From Streptomyces endocoffeicus (lineage in GTDB: Bacteria; Actinomycetota; Actinomycetes; Streptomycetales; Streptomycetaceae): a DNA stretch of 64,000 nucleotides. The DNA lies in contig NZ_JAERRG010000001.1 of NCBI RefSeq assembly GCF_016741935.1, forward strand, positions 434,001 to 498,000, in the 5' to 3' direction. How positions within the stretch are numbered: the stretch's first letter is position 1; each line of letters opens with the position of its first letter. Below the pieces are notes generated by a model. That model did no database searches, was not told the DNA's origin, and saw nothing but the letters and a program-made list of their open reading frames with translations. Shown in pieces: positions 8,926 to 17,358 of this stretch. The position numbers and the translations under genes were made by a program.

Positions 8926-9674
8926 CGGCCGGCCTCCGTCGCGGCGGTGCGTACACCGCTCACCAACGTGTGTGCGCCCTGGCGCAGCATCGTGGTGTCG
9001 GCCCCCAGGACGAGGAAGTCGTACCCGCGGCGGTCCAGCAATTCCGCCGCGTTGCCCGCGGCCGTGGTCCCCAGGGTGATGCGGTGGTCGGCACAGCGTT
9101 GTTCGGCCGCCGCGACGAGGTCCGCCAGCCTGCCGTCCCCCTCCCGGAGCCGGCTGGAGACCGCGAGATCGGTCGGGCCGATGAAGACCGCGTCGACGCC
9201 GGTGACTTCACCGATCTCGACGATCGCGGAGAGAGCTCCGGCGCTCTCGGCCTGGACGACGAGGCGGACCTCGTCATTGCCGGAGCGCAGGTAGTCGCCG
9301 AGGGCCTCGAGCCCCCACCGGCCGGCCCGTCCGGAGGTGCTGGCCCCGCGTCGTCCGAGCGGCGGGAACCGTGTCGCCCGTACGGCGTCCCGCGCCCGGG
9401 AGGCGTCATCGACCTGCGGGACGAACAGGCCGGCCGCACCCGCGTCGAGCGGGACCTGGACGTCGCGTGGGGCGGTGCCGGCGACCCGGACGAAGGGCGC
9501 GATCCCACAGCCACGGGCCAGCCCGATCATGGTCGACGCCGTGCGGCTGTCGATCGCGCCGTGCTCGGCGTCGATCACGACGAAGTCGAACCCGGCGAGT
9601 GCGAGCAGTTCGACGCTCTCCGGTGCGGGGAGCTTGACCCAGGCTCCGAGCCGGGGGAACGCGTCGCCCGTCAC
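8922..9674 (-). CDS. HpcH/HpaI aldolase family protein
   Basis: A 250-residue class II pyruvate-type aldolase. Visible motifs are FDFVVIDAEHGAID near the N-terminus, PLDAGAAGLFVPQVDDA in the middle, and VDAVFIGPTDLAVS for the metal- and substrate-binding strand. Such enzymes cleave 4-hydroxy-2-oxo acids to pyruvate or oxaloacetate plus an aldehyde at the end of aromatic meta-cleavage pathways. Coupled by 4-bp overlaps to both neighbours in the MarR operon. Confidence 0.9.
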   Translation of the reverse strand: MTGDAFPRLGAWVKLPAPESVELLALAGFDFVVIDAEHGAIDSRTASTMIGLARGCGIAPFVRVAGTAPRDVQVPLDAGAAGLFVPQVDDASRARDAVRATRFPPLGRRGASTSGRAGRWGLEALGDYLRSGNDEVRLVVQAESAGALSAIVEIGEVTGVDAVFIGPTDLAVSSRLREGDGRLADLVAAAEQRCADHRITLGTTAAGNAAELLDRRGYDFLVLGADTTMLRQGAHTLVSGVRTAATEAGR

Positions 9675-10519
9675 CGCTGGGTTCCCTGGTACTCGCCGGC
9701 GTTGAGCACCCAGCCCTTCGCGAGGAAGTCCTCGCGCGGCGGGGCGAAGACGTCGATGAGCGTATGCGGGCCCGCGCCCACGGCCCGGGTGGTGTGCACG
9801 ACGGTCGGCGGGATCAGTGTCATCGAGGGACTGCCGACCCGGACGTGCTCATCGTCGCGCCACTCGCTCATCCGGCCGGTCCACGGAACCCGGAGGTGAT
9901 GGGCGTAGCTCCCGACGAGGGTCACCGACATCTGCTCGAAGTCCTCGTGGGAATGCGGCGAGAGCCGTTCGGTGTCGCGCGGCCCCTCGTGCACCGGAAA
10001 CCAGTTCACCATCAGCGACGCCGTCCGGAAGATCCGGCCGAGGCGTCCCTCCTCCTCGGGTATGTCTCGCAGGCGATGTATCCGGATCCCGTCACCGCCG
10101 GCCTCGGTGGGCTCCGGCAGCGGTGCGGCCCGGGGGTCGGCCCCGGCGGCATGGTTGGCGGCCCGCCTCATCTGCTCGTCGCACCGGGCGGTGAACACCC
10201 GTACCACCGTCGTCGGCGACGCCGCGTGCACAGTGCTCGTGCCGGCCGGTACGACGACGAGGGCGGGCTCGGACACGGACACATGTGCCCGACCGCTGTG
10301 CTCCACGCCCACCACCGTGTCGTCCTGGACGAGCAGCATGTACTCGTCGGGCAGGTCGTGCTCGGTGAGGCGGTCATCCGCTTCGAGCTCGGTGACCGCC
10401 ACCACGAAGTTGCGGCCGCACACCGACCACGTCCGGCTGCCAGCTGAGGAGACCAGGTCCGGATCGCGCTCCGAGATCTGGTCGACGACGGGGGTTCCCA
10501 CGAGTGCGGCGATGGTCAT
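9671..10519 (-). CDS. Cupin-domain protein
   Basis: 282 residues from the ATG that overlaps the MarR stop by 4 bp; the longer open frame upstream is not coding. The C-terminal half has a cupin pattern (SPHSHEDFEQMSVTLVGSYAH, later PPTVVHTTRAVG) with His and Glu metal ligands. The N-terminal half looks like a second, weaker cupin fold with no clear ligands. Likely a bicupin enzyme or sugar/ring isomerase acting with the aldolase. Substrate unknown. Confidence 0.75.
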   Translation of the reverse strand: MTIAALVGTPVVDQISERDPDLVSSAGSRTWSVCGRNFVVAVTELEADDRLTEHDLPDEYMLLVQDDTVVGVEHSGRAHVSVSEPALVVVPAGTSTVHAASPTTVVRVFTARCDEQMRRAANHAAGADPRAAPLPEPTEAGGDGIRIHRLRDIPEEEGRLGRIFRTASLMVNWFPVHEGPRDTERLSPHSHEDFEQMSVTLVGSYAHHLRVPWTGRMSEWRDDEHVRVGSPSMTLIPPTVVHTTRAVGAGPHTLIDVFAPPREDFLAKGWVLNAGEYQGTQR

Positions 10520-10995
10520 CGGCCCTCTCCTTCGAGTTCCCGGCGCACGGTGGCGGCGATGCGGGTGAGCGCGGTGCCGAGGTGGCGGCGTTGAGCGGCG
10601 CTGAGGGGGTCGAACACGAGTCGCTTCACCTGCGCGACGTGTTCCGGTGCGCTCGCGACGACCTTCTGCCGTCCGGCGTCGGTCAGGGTGGCGAGGGTGT
10701 ACCGGCCGTCGGTGGGATCGGGTCGGCGGGCGACCCAGTCCCGGGCCTCGAAGCGGTCCATCACCTTCGACAGGCGGGGCTGGGTGCTGTCGCATTCCCG
10801 GGCCAGGTCGCTGAGTCGCATCGTGGCCTCGTCGCTCATGGACAGCCGGGCCAGAACGCCGTATTCGAAGTTGGAGATGCCGGCATCTCGTTGCAGCTGA
10901 CGGTCGAGGGCCGCCGGGAGTGCGATGACGACGGTGAGCAGCGCCTGCCACACGTCTTGCTGATCGTCGTCGAGCCAGGGTGACTGAGTGTCCAT
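10516..10995 (-). CDS. MarR-family transcriptional regulator
   Basis: 159 residues from ATG 10995 (an alternative in-frame ATG at 11004 adds three). Winged helix with ISNFEYGVLARLS, LSDLARECDSTQPRLSKVMDRFE as recognition region, and the wing RRPDPTDGRYTLATLTDAG. It is the first gene of the five-gene operon down to the DUF3500 gene and is divergent from a quinone oxidoreductase. Three identical palindromes in the shared promoter are its probable operators, so it likely represses both directions and itself until a phenolic or quinone ligand binds. Confidence 0.93.
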   Translation of the reverse strand: MDTQSPWLDDDQQDVWQALLTVVIALPAALDRQLQRDAGISNFEYGVLARLSMSDEATMRLSDLARECDSTQPRLSKVMDRFEARDWVARRPDPTDGRYTLATLTDAGRQKVVASAPEHVAQVKRLVFDPLSAAQRRHLGTALTRIAATVRRELEGEGR

Positions 10996-11009
10996 GAGAC
11001 CCATCGTAC

Positions 11010-11077
11010 TTGCCTGGGCAACTCGAATGACTTGCCTGGGCAACTCTTGCGGGGTACTTTCTGAGTTGCCTGGGCAA
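11010..11077. promoter_or_regulatory. Three identical palindromic MarR operators
   Basis: The 12-bp palindrome TTGCCTGGGCAA occurs three times, at 11010-11021, 11032-11043 and 11066-11077, with centres 22 and 34 bp apart. Similarity extends outward, with AC or AG before and CT or GT after each core. The array fills the gap between the divergent marR and quinone oxidoreductase genes, so repressor bound here would cover both promoters. Confidence 0.85.
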
Positions 11078-11133
11078 GTGAAAATGGTTGGGCCCCTGCG
11101 TTGATATGTGCATACACACTGGAGGAAAGTGCC

Positions 11134-12069
11134 ATGAAGGCAGTGCGTTACCACGGCTTCGGCGGCAGCGAGGTCCTGCGCTACGAGGACATCGAGCGTC
11201 CGGCCCCCGGCACCGGGCAGGTGCTGGTGCGGGTGGCGGCCACATCGTTCAACCCGGTCGACGATCACATCCGCGCCGGTGTCCTGGCCGAGATGATCCC
11301 GGTCGCCCTCCCGCATGTGCCCGGGATCGATCTGGCGGGCACCGTCGCCGAACTCGGCGCGGAGGTGACGGGCCTGGAGGTCGGTGACCGGGTCGTGGCG
11401 ATGCTGCCCCTCAACGCCACCGGCGCGTCCGCCGAGTATGTGCTCGCCCCGGCCGAATCCCTGGTCGCGGCGCCCCGGACGATCGAGCTGGTCGACGCCG
11501 CGGCGCTGCCCCTGACCGGCCTGTCGGCCTGGCAGACGTTGTTCGAGCTCGCCGAGCTGAAGCCCGGGCAGACCGTCCTGGTCAACGGGGCGGGGGGTGC
11601 GGTGGGTGGCCTCGCGGTACAGCTCGCCGTCGACGCGGGAGCGCAGGTGACCGCGGCGGCCGGTCCGCGCCACGCCGAGCGCCTGCGGAGCTACGGCGCG
11701 GCCCGGGTCGTCGGCCACCTCGATCTCGCCGAGGGCCCGGCCGCCGTGGGTGGTCCGTTCCACGTCCTGCTGAACCTGGTGCGCGTCACCCCGGACGAGC
11801 TCGCGCGGCTGTCGCGCTACGTCGCCGACGGCGGGGTCGCCGCCAGCACGGCCGGCCCGATTCCCGAGGAACCCGCCCGGTCGGTGCGTGCCGCGAACCT
11901 GTTCGTCCGCAGCGACGCCGCCCAGCTGGCCGAGCTGGTCGCCAGGGTCGATGACGGCCGGCTCCGGATCCACGTCGCCGCCCGCCGCCCGGCGATCGAG
12001 TCGAGTGCGGTGCATGAGGATGCCGCCGCCGGGCGGCTGCCCGGCAAGACCGTCCTGATCGCTCCCTGA
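11134..12069 (+). CDS. NADP-dependent quinone oxidoreductase-like (zinc-free MDR family)
   Basis: 311 residues. The start at ATG 11134 is fixed by GGAGGA at 11121. The N-terminal MDR catalytic domain (MKAVRYHGFGGSEVLRYEDIE type start) lacks zinc-binding cysteines. The Rossmann domain has VLVNGAGGAVGGLAVQLA. The family reduces quinones or enals with NADPH. It is transcribed away from marR across the palindromic operators, matching a quinone-sensing detoxification pair. Confidence 0.9.
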   Translation: MKAVRYHGFGGSEVLRYEDIERPAPGTGQVLVRVAATSFNPVDDHIRAGVLAEMIPVALPHVPGIDLAGTVAELGAEVTGLEVGDRVVAMLPLNATGASAEYVLAPAESLVAAPRTIELVDAAALPLTGLSAWQTLFELAELKPGQTVLVNGAGGAVGGLAVQLAVDAGAQVTAAAGPRHAERLRSYGAARVVGHLDLAEGPAAVGGPFHVLLNLVRVTPDELARLSRYVADGGVAASTAGPIPEEPARSVRAANLFVRSDAAQLAELVARVDDGRLRIHVAARRPAIESSAVHEDAAAGRLPGKTVLIAP

Positions 12070-12088
12070 TCGCCCGGCCGGGGCTCAC

Positions 12089-13042
12089 TCATGGATGAAC
12101 GGCGTTCGCCGCGACGCCCGGCTCGCGCCGTCCGGCGGTGCCGGGCTGGTCCCGGATGAGCGTGCGCAGCAGGTCCGCCACCAACGCGGCGGCCTCCGAG
12201 AGGGGCTGCACCTCGGGGGTGCACAGGGACATCGCGGTGCGCAACCGGCCGTCGGCGAAGCGGTAGGCGCGTATCTCGTCGGGGGCGAAGTGGGTCCTGG
12301 CGGCCGTGAGCGGCAGCACCGTGGCGCCGAGGCCGCTCACCACCGCGTCCCGCAGCACCATGCCCGTCTCGACCTCCGCGACGACGGAGCAGTGCAGTCC
12401 CGCGGTGTGGAAGGCGGCCTCGGTGATGCGCCGGACGGTGTGCAGTTCGTTCGGCAGGATGAAGCCCAGCCGGCTCGCCTCCTTGAGGGTGACGGCGTCA
12501 CCGCGGGTCGCGAGCGGCGGGGTCTTCGCGCTGGTGATCAGGTGGAAGTCCGCTTCCTGGACCTGCTGGACCACCAGGCCCTTCACATAGCCGGGGTCGT
12601 AGATGAGCGCCATGTCCACTTGGCCGAGCAGCACGGCCTGGCTCATGACCACCGTCAGGTTCTGGATCAGCTGGAGGTGGATGTTCGGGTACCGCTCGCG
12701 CACCATGCGCAGCAGCGGCACGGCCAGGCCCGGCGCCATGCTGTACGAGGCCAGGCCGATCGTGACCAGTCCGGCCGGGGTGTCGTTGCCCGCGTGCAGG
12801 TCGATGCGTGCGGCCTGTTCGAGGCGGAGGATGCCCTGTGCGTAGCGGTAGAGGGAGCGTCCGGGCCTGGTGACCTCCACGCCGCGGCCGGTGCGTTCGA
12901 GCAGGCGGGTCTTGACGTCGTTCTCCAGCGCCGAGATGTGCTGGCTGAGCGCGGACTGCGTGATGTGCAACGAGTCCGCGGCCCTGGTGATGTTGCCGAT
13001 GTCCACGACCCGGACGAAGTAGGCGAGCCTGCGGGTGTCCAT
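12089..13042 (-). CDS. LysR-family transcriptional regulator
   Basis: 317 residues; the start at 13042 is supported by GAGGAGG just upstream. N-terminal winged helix (MDTRRLAYFVRVVDIGNIT, then ADSLHITQSALSQHISALE) and a C-terminal two-lobe periplasmic-binding-type effector domain. It lies 80 bp downstream of the eight-gene catabolic operon on the same strand and may be its activator. It is the nearest candidate for binding the shared 34-bp element before that operon and the pxp operon. Confidence 0.93.
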   Translation of the reverse strand: MDTRRLAYFVRVVDIGNITRAADSLHITQSALSQHISALENDVKTRLLERTGRGVEVTRPGRSLYRYAQGILRLEQAARIDLHAGNDTPAGLVTIGLASYSMAPGLAVPLLRMVRERYPNIHLQLIQNLTVVMSQAVLLGQVDMALIYDPGYVKGLVVQQVQEADFHLITSAKTPPLATRGDAVTLKEASRLGFILPNELHTVRRITEAAFHTAGLHCSVVAEVETGMVLRDAVVSGLGATVLPLTAARTHFAPDEIRAYRFADGRLRTAMSLCTPEVQPLSEAAALVADLLRTLIRDQPGTAGRREPGVAANAVHP

Positions 13043-13122
13043 CGCACTCCTCCTCGCCGGTCGACGACCCGTACCGCGCCGGCCGCAGCCGACGCGGTAA
13101 AGCGGTAAACACGCAGGTGAAC

Positions 13123-14016
13123 CTACCCTCCGCAACCGTCCGGCGGAACAGGTGCGCGCGTCGCTCCCGAGATGACCTCGTAGACGGCCGCGTGGTCCGC
13201 GCCGCCGAGCCCTCGGTCGAGCAGTTCCTCGAACAGGGCACCGGTGTGTCGCGTCTGCGGCAGTCGGGCGCCCAGTTCGTCGGCGAGTCCGGCCGCGTAC
13301 CGGAGGTCCTTGACCTGGTTGGCGGCGCTTCCGCCGAGGCCGTAATCCCGCTGGAGGATCTTCGTGGCCTTGGCGTCGAGCACGGCGCCGGCGGCCAGGC
13401 CGCCCTGGAGGACACGTACCAGCTGCTCGCCATGGAGCCCGGCCCGCCGGGCCAGGTCGAGGGCTTCGGCGACGGACACCAGCGTCGCCGCCACGATCAC
13501 CTGGTTGCACAGCTTCGCCACCGTTCCCGCGCCGGGCGGGCCCATGTGTTCCACGGTCCCGGCGAACGACCGCAGCACCGGCTCCACGTGGCGGTACGCC
13601 GTCGGGGTCGCGCCGACCATCAGGCTCAGGGTGCCCGCGCGAGCCCCGGCGTCGCCACCGCTCATCGGCGCGTCGACCACGGCGATACCGAAACCACCGA
13701 GCCGTTCCGCGAGCCGGCCGGCCTTCTCCCGGGAGGTGGTGCTGAGCACGACCACGTGTGTGGTGCCGTGGCCCGCCCATTCGCGGATGACGGGGTCCGG
13801 GGCGATGTCGTCGAACTGATCGACGTCCGGCAGCGCGGACAGCACGATCTCCGCGCGGAGCTCCCCGGGATGCGCGACGGCCCGGTCGCCGAACGCCTCC
13901 GCCCTCTCGCGGGTCCGGTTCCACACCTGGAGCGGGAAGCCCGCGCATGCGAGGTGTCCGGCGACCGGCGCGCCCATCGGGCCCAGGCCGACCATTGCGA
14001 CCGTGGGTCCCTTCAC
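13123..14016 (-). CDS. 3-hydroxyisobutyrate dehydrogenase-like (beta-hydroxyacid dehydrogenase)
   Basis: 297 residues. The N-terminal Rossmann motif GLGPMGAPVAGHL is followed by the substrate signature VVDAPMSGGDAGA and the catalytic-Lys helix TVAKLCNQVIVAATL. The family oxidises 3-hydroxyacids such as 3-hydroxyisobutyrate, tartronate semialdehyde or L-threonate. It is the last gene of the operon and overlaps the RraA-like gene by 4 bp, so it probably works on the product of that lyase or of an aldonate. Confidence 0.9.
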   Translation of the reverse strand: MKGPTVAMVGLGPMGAPVAGHLACAGFPLQVWNRTRERAEAFGDRAVAHPGELRAEIVLSALPDVDQFDDIAPDPVIREWAGHGTTHVVVLSTTSREKAGRLAERLGGFGIAVVDAPMSGGDAGARAGTLSLMVGATPTAYRHVEPVLRSFAGTVEHMGPPGAGTVAKLCNQVIVAATLVSVAEALDLARRAGLHGEQLVRVLQGGLAAGAVLDAKATKILQRDYGLGGSAANQVKDLRYAAGLADELGARLPQTRHTGALFEELLDRGLGGADHAAVYEVISGATRAPVPPDGCGG

Positions 14017-14690
14017 TCCTCCACGACCAGACCCTTGGCCTTCAGCTTCTCGGCGAGTCCGTGCACCTCGATGAGGGTCCTGTCGCCACGGCGGTGCTGC
14101 TCACGGATGTCCGCCTCATGGTCCTCTCGTTCCTGGCAGAGCCGGACGACCTCCTCGGCCTCCCGCGGGTCGACCACCACGATGCCGTCGGCGTCACCGC
14201 GCAGGATGTCGCCGGGCCGGACGATCTGCCCGCCGATGGGGATCGGCCGGTTCACCGTGCCGAGGGTTTCCTTGACCGTCCCCTCGATGCAGACCGAGCC
14301 GGAGAAAACGGGGAAGCCCAGCTCTCGCAGGTCCGCGCTGTCGCGCACGCCGGAGTCGGTGACGAACGCGGCGAGTCCCTTGCTCTGGCACGCGGTGGCG
14401 AGGACATCGCCGAAGGAGCCGGCCTGCTCGAACTCCGAGGCCGCGACGATCACGACATCACCGGGCCGGGCATATGAGATCGCGACCTGGACCATGATGT
14501 TGTCGCCCGCCTGGGCCTCGGCGGTGAAGGCCGGGCCGCAGAAGGACATGCCGGGGTCGACGGGCTTCAGCCGGTGCGCCAGCGCGCCCTTGCGCCCCTG
14601 CGCCTCATGGATGGTCGCGGCGGAGAACCGGCCGAGCGCGGCCACCACGTCCGCGGACGGGCGGTCGAAACTGGTGCGCACATGGATCAT
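14013..14690 (-). CDS. RraA-like 4-hydroxy-4-methyl-2-oxoglutarate aldolase / oxaloacetate decarboxylase
   Basis: 225 residues of the RraA/HMG-aldolase fold: SAATIHEAQGRKGAL at the start, DNIMVQVAISYARPGDVVIV, the active-site loop GLAAFVTDSGVRDSADL, and GDILRGDADGIVVVDPREA. The DSGVRD motif holds the Arg and Asp used for metal and oxoacid binding in the catalytic members, arguing against a pure RNase-E inhibitor role. It would cleave a branched 2-oxo acid to pyruvate. Confidence 0.88.
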   Translation of the reverse strand: MIHVRTSFDRPSADVVAALGRFSAATIHEAQGRKGALAHRLKPVDPGMSFCGPAFTAEAQAGDNIMVQVAISYARPGDVVIVAASEFEQAGSFGDVLATACQSKGLAAFVTDSGVRDSADLRELGFPVFSGSVCIEGTVKETLGTVNRPIPIGGQIVRPGDILRGDADGIVVVDPREAEEVVRLCQEREDHEADIREQHRRGDRTLIEVHGLAEKLKAKGLVVEE

Positions 14691-14720
14691 GAAAGGCTTC
14701 CTCTCGTTTCAGGACTTGTT

Positions 14721-15761
14721 TCAGGACTCGGGGTCCGCGGATACGCACAGCACCGTCTTCGACGACCGCGAGGAGTCCGCGGCGCGGGCGAAGGCCTCGG
14801 TGGCGGCGTCGATGGGGAACGTGTGACTGAGCACCGCGTCGAGCGAAGGGTCCCCGGTGAGTGTGGCGATCGCGGTGTCGAGTTCGGTGTCGAAGCGCTG
14901 CGAGCCGTACAGCACCAGTTCCTTGGCGATGACCGTCGACATGGCGACCGGGACCGGTTCACGCGGCAGCATGCCGAGCTGGAGCACGGCGCCGCCGGGG
15001 CGCACCGCGGTCAGCGCGGTGGCGAGCGAGGACACGGCGCCCGCCGCCTCCACCACGACATCGAAGGAGGACTCCGGGACGGAGCCTCCGGCGGAGAGGT
15101 TCACGGTCCCCGCCGCCCCGACCGCGGCCGCGACCGTGAGCGGGAAGTCCTGGAGGTCGGCGGCGACGATCTCGGCGGCACCGGCGTGCCGGAGTCCGGC
15201 GATGGCGAGCGCGCCGATCGGGCCCGCGCCGCTGACCAGCACCCGCGCACCCCGTACCCGCGCACCCAGCCGCGCCACCCCGTGCAGGGCGACGGCCAGC
15301 GGTTCGGCGAGCACGGCCCGGCGCAGCGGGAGTGCGTCGGGCAGTGGCCGCAACTGTCCGGGCAGCACCTCCAGCAGTTCGACGAAGCCGCCCTGGGTGT
15401 GCGGCCGGGTCGAGGCGCTGCCGAGGTACGTTCCGCCGGGGCGCAGGTGCAGACCGGTGGCGGTGGTGGCACCGGGCGGCGCGCAGGGCGTCGCGGGGTG
15501 GATCGCGACGCCGGTGCCGACGGCGGGTGCGTCCGGAACGTCGGGGCCGGCCTGTGCGACGACGCCGACCACCTCGTGGCCGAGCACCAGTGGTTCGGTG
15601 ACGGTGTACGGCCCGTTGCGGCCGTCCGCGGCGTAGTGCAGGTCCGATCCGCAGATGCCTCCGTACACGATGCGCACCGCGACCCGGTCCGGCGCTACTT
15701 GGAGGTCGGGCAGGGCGTCCACGCGCAGGTCCCCGGGTCCGTGGACGACGACGGCTTTCAC
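14721..15761 (-). CDS. L-idonate 5-dehydrogenase-like zinc alcohol dehydrogenase
   Basis: 346 residues from GTG 15761, preceded by AAAGGAG. Zinc-MDR pattern: YGGICGSDLHYAADG with the catalytic-zinc Cys, LVLGHEVVGVV with its His, and the Rossmann motif VSGAGPIGALAIAGL. The four-Cys structural-zinc lobe seems absent, with one Cys in the region APPGATTATGLHLRPGG, which also occurs in idonate/sorbitol-type relatives. Likely oxidises a sugar acid or polyol; exact substrate not determinable. Confidence 0.82.
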   Translation of the reverse strand: MKAVVVHGPGDLRVDALPDLQVAPDRVAVRIVYGGICGSDLHYAADGRNGPYTVTEPLVLGHEVVGVVAQAGPDVPDAPAVGTGVAIHPATPCAPPGATTATGLHLRPGGTYLGSASTRPHTQGGFVELLEVLPGQLRPLPDALPLRRAVLAEPLAVALHGVARLGARVRGARVLVSGAGPIGALAIAGLRHAGAAEIVAADLQDFPLTVAAAVGAAGTVNLSAGGSVPESSFDVVVEAAGAVSSLATALTAVRPGGAVLQLGMLPREPVPVAMSTVIAKELVLYGSQRFDTELDTAIATLTGDPSLDAVLSHTFPIDAATEAFARAADSSRSSKTVLCVSADPES

Positions 15762-15790
15762 GTCGGTCGACTCCTTTCGTTGATGAGGGT

Positions 15791-16555
15791 TCAGCGGCCG
15801 AGGTAGCCGCCGTCGACGGGGAGCACCGTCCCGTGGATGAATCGGGCGGCGTCGGAGGCAAGGAAGAGCGCGGCTCCCGCGACGTCCTGCGCGGTGCCCC
15901 ACCTTCCGGCGGGGATGCGTTCGAGGATCTGGCGGTTGCGGGTCTCGTCGGCGACGAGCGCGGTGTTCATCTCGGTGTCGATGAACCCGGGTGCGATGGC
16001 GTTGACGCGGACGCCCTTCGCGGCCCACTCGTTCGCCACCGACTTCGTGAACTGCGCCACGGCCCCCTTGGACGCGGCGTACGCGGAGGCCGTGAACCCG
16101 CCGGTGAAGGAGAGCATCGACGCCAGGTTGACGATCACTCCCGCGCCGCGTTCGAGCATCGGACGGCCGAACAGCTGGGTCAGCTCCACGACCGTCCGTA
16201 CGTTGAGCTGCTGCACCCGGTCCCAGTCCGCTACGGGGAAGTCCTCCACGGGGTGGCGGATGTTGAGCCCCGCGTTGTTGACCAGGATGTCGACCCGGTG
16301 CTCCCGCAACACCTCGGCCGCGACGGCGGACACCCGTGCGGGGTCGCCGAGGTCGGCGGCCACCGGTATGTACTTCCCGGAGTGCTCGGTGGCCTCTCGG
16401 CGGTGGATCCCCACCACGGTCGCGCCGTTGCGCAGGTAGAGGTCGGCTATCGCGTATCCGATGCCGGTGCTGGCTCCGGTGACCACGGCCGTCTTGCCGG
16501 TCAGGTCGGCGGTGAACGGAACGTCGTCCACGGTGGTCTCCTCGTCGTGTGTCAT
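15791..16555 (-). CDS. SDR family oxidoreductase (KduD/gluconate 5-dehydrogenase-like)
   Basis: 254 residues from ATG 16555, overlapping the upstream SDR stop by 4 bp. Classical SDR motifs: TGASTGIG for NAD(P), NNAG, catalytic Ser in NLASMLS, YAASK, and PGFIDTEMN. Sequence around the active site resembles 2-deoxy-gluconate or 5-keto-gluconate dehydrogenases. It sits with two further SDRs and an idonate-type dehydrogenase, so the operon performs several successive carbonyl/hydroxyl conversions. Confidence 0.9.
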   Translation of the reverse strand: MTHDEETTVDDVPFTADLTGKTAVVTGASTGIGYAIADLYLRNGATVVGIHRREATEHSGKYIPVAADLGDPARVSAVAAEVLREHRVDILVNNAGLNIRHPVEDFPVADWDRVQQLNVRTVVELTQLFGRPMLERGAGVIVNLASMLSFTGGFTASAYAASKGAVAQFTKSVANEWAAKGVRVNAIAPGFIDTEMNTALVADETRNRQILERIPAGRWGTAQDVAGAALFLASDAARFIHGTVLPVDGGYLGR

Positions 16556-17340
16556 GCGATGTGCGACCCACCGTTGACGTCGTAGGTGACGCCCGTGAGA
16601 TATCCGGCGTGCTCGCTCAGCAGGAAGGCGATGACGCCCGCCACATCGCGTACGGTGCCGATCCGCCCCACGGGCAGCTCCTGGAGCAGCACCGCCTTGC
16701 GCTCGTCGGACAGCGGGCCGCCCATGATGTCGGTGTCGATGGAGCCGGGAGCCACGGAGTTGGCGGTGATGCCGTACGGTCCGAGCTCCCGGGCGAGGGT
16801 GCGGGCGAAGCCCAGCAGCGCGGCCTTCGAGGCCGAGTACGCGGCCCGCCCGTACACACCGCCGCCGCGCTCGGCCGAGGCGGAGGAGATGTTCACGATG
16901 CGGCCGAGCCGCCGCTCGGCCATGAGCTGCGCCGCGGCCTGGGTGACATGGAAGGTGCCGTTCAGATTGACGTCGACCACCCGCTGCCATTCGGCCTCCG
17001 TGACCTCCAGGAACGGCACGGGCGAACTCACTCCGGCGTTGTTGACGAGGCCGACGAGCTGCGGCAGCACACCGTTCACCCGGTCCACGGCCGTCCGGAC
17101 CGCGTCCCGGTCGCGGATGTCCACGCCGATGCCCAGGCAGGGCACGCCGTGTTCGTCCTGGAGACGGGTGGCGAGGTCGTGGCATGCCTCCTCGTCCAGG
17201 TCGAACACGGCGACCGACCAGCCTTCGGCGGCGAGCCAGGCGGCGGTCGCCCGGCCGATGCCTCGCTCCGAGGCGGCTCCGGTGACGATGGCGGTGCGTT
17301 CACGGGGGAATTCGGCGGCGGGCGGAGGCGGAAGTGTCAC
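16552..17340 (-). CDS. SDR family oxidoreductase (2)
   Basis: 262 residues with GAASERGIG as cofactor motif, NNAGVSSPVPF, Ser in NISSASAE and YSASK. Its glycine motif contains the insertion ASER, shared with the third SDR of this operon, which suggests a paralogous pair from a duplication. FabG-like overall. Coupled by 4 bp to the next SDR and 18 bp after the isomerase-like gene. Confidence 0.9.
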   Translation of the reverse strand: MTLPPPPAAEFPRERTAIVTGAASERGIGRATAAWLAAEGWSVAVFDLDEEACHDLATRLQDEHGVPCLGIGVDIRDRDAVRTAVDRVNGVLPQLVGLVNNAGVSSPVPFLEVTEAEWQRVVDVNLNGTFHVTQAAAQLMAERRLGRIVNISSASAERGGGVYGRAAYSASKAALLGFARTLARELGPYGITANSVAPGSIDTDIMGGPLSDERKAVLLQELPVGRIGTVRDVAGVIAFLLSEHAGYLTGVTYDVNGGSHIA

Positions 17341-17358
17341 GGTTCTCCTGTCGTGGGG

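Noticed and set aside
12089..13948. 619-codon reading of the LysR gene
   Set aside because: The upstream part is a shadow of the HIBADH-like gene; the ribosome site and conserved start place the gene at 13042.
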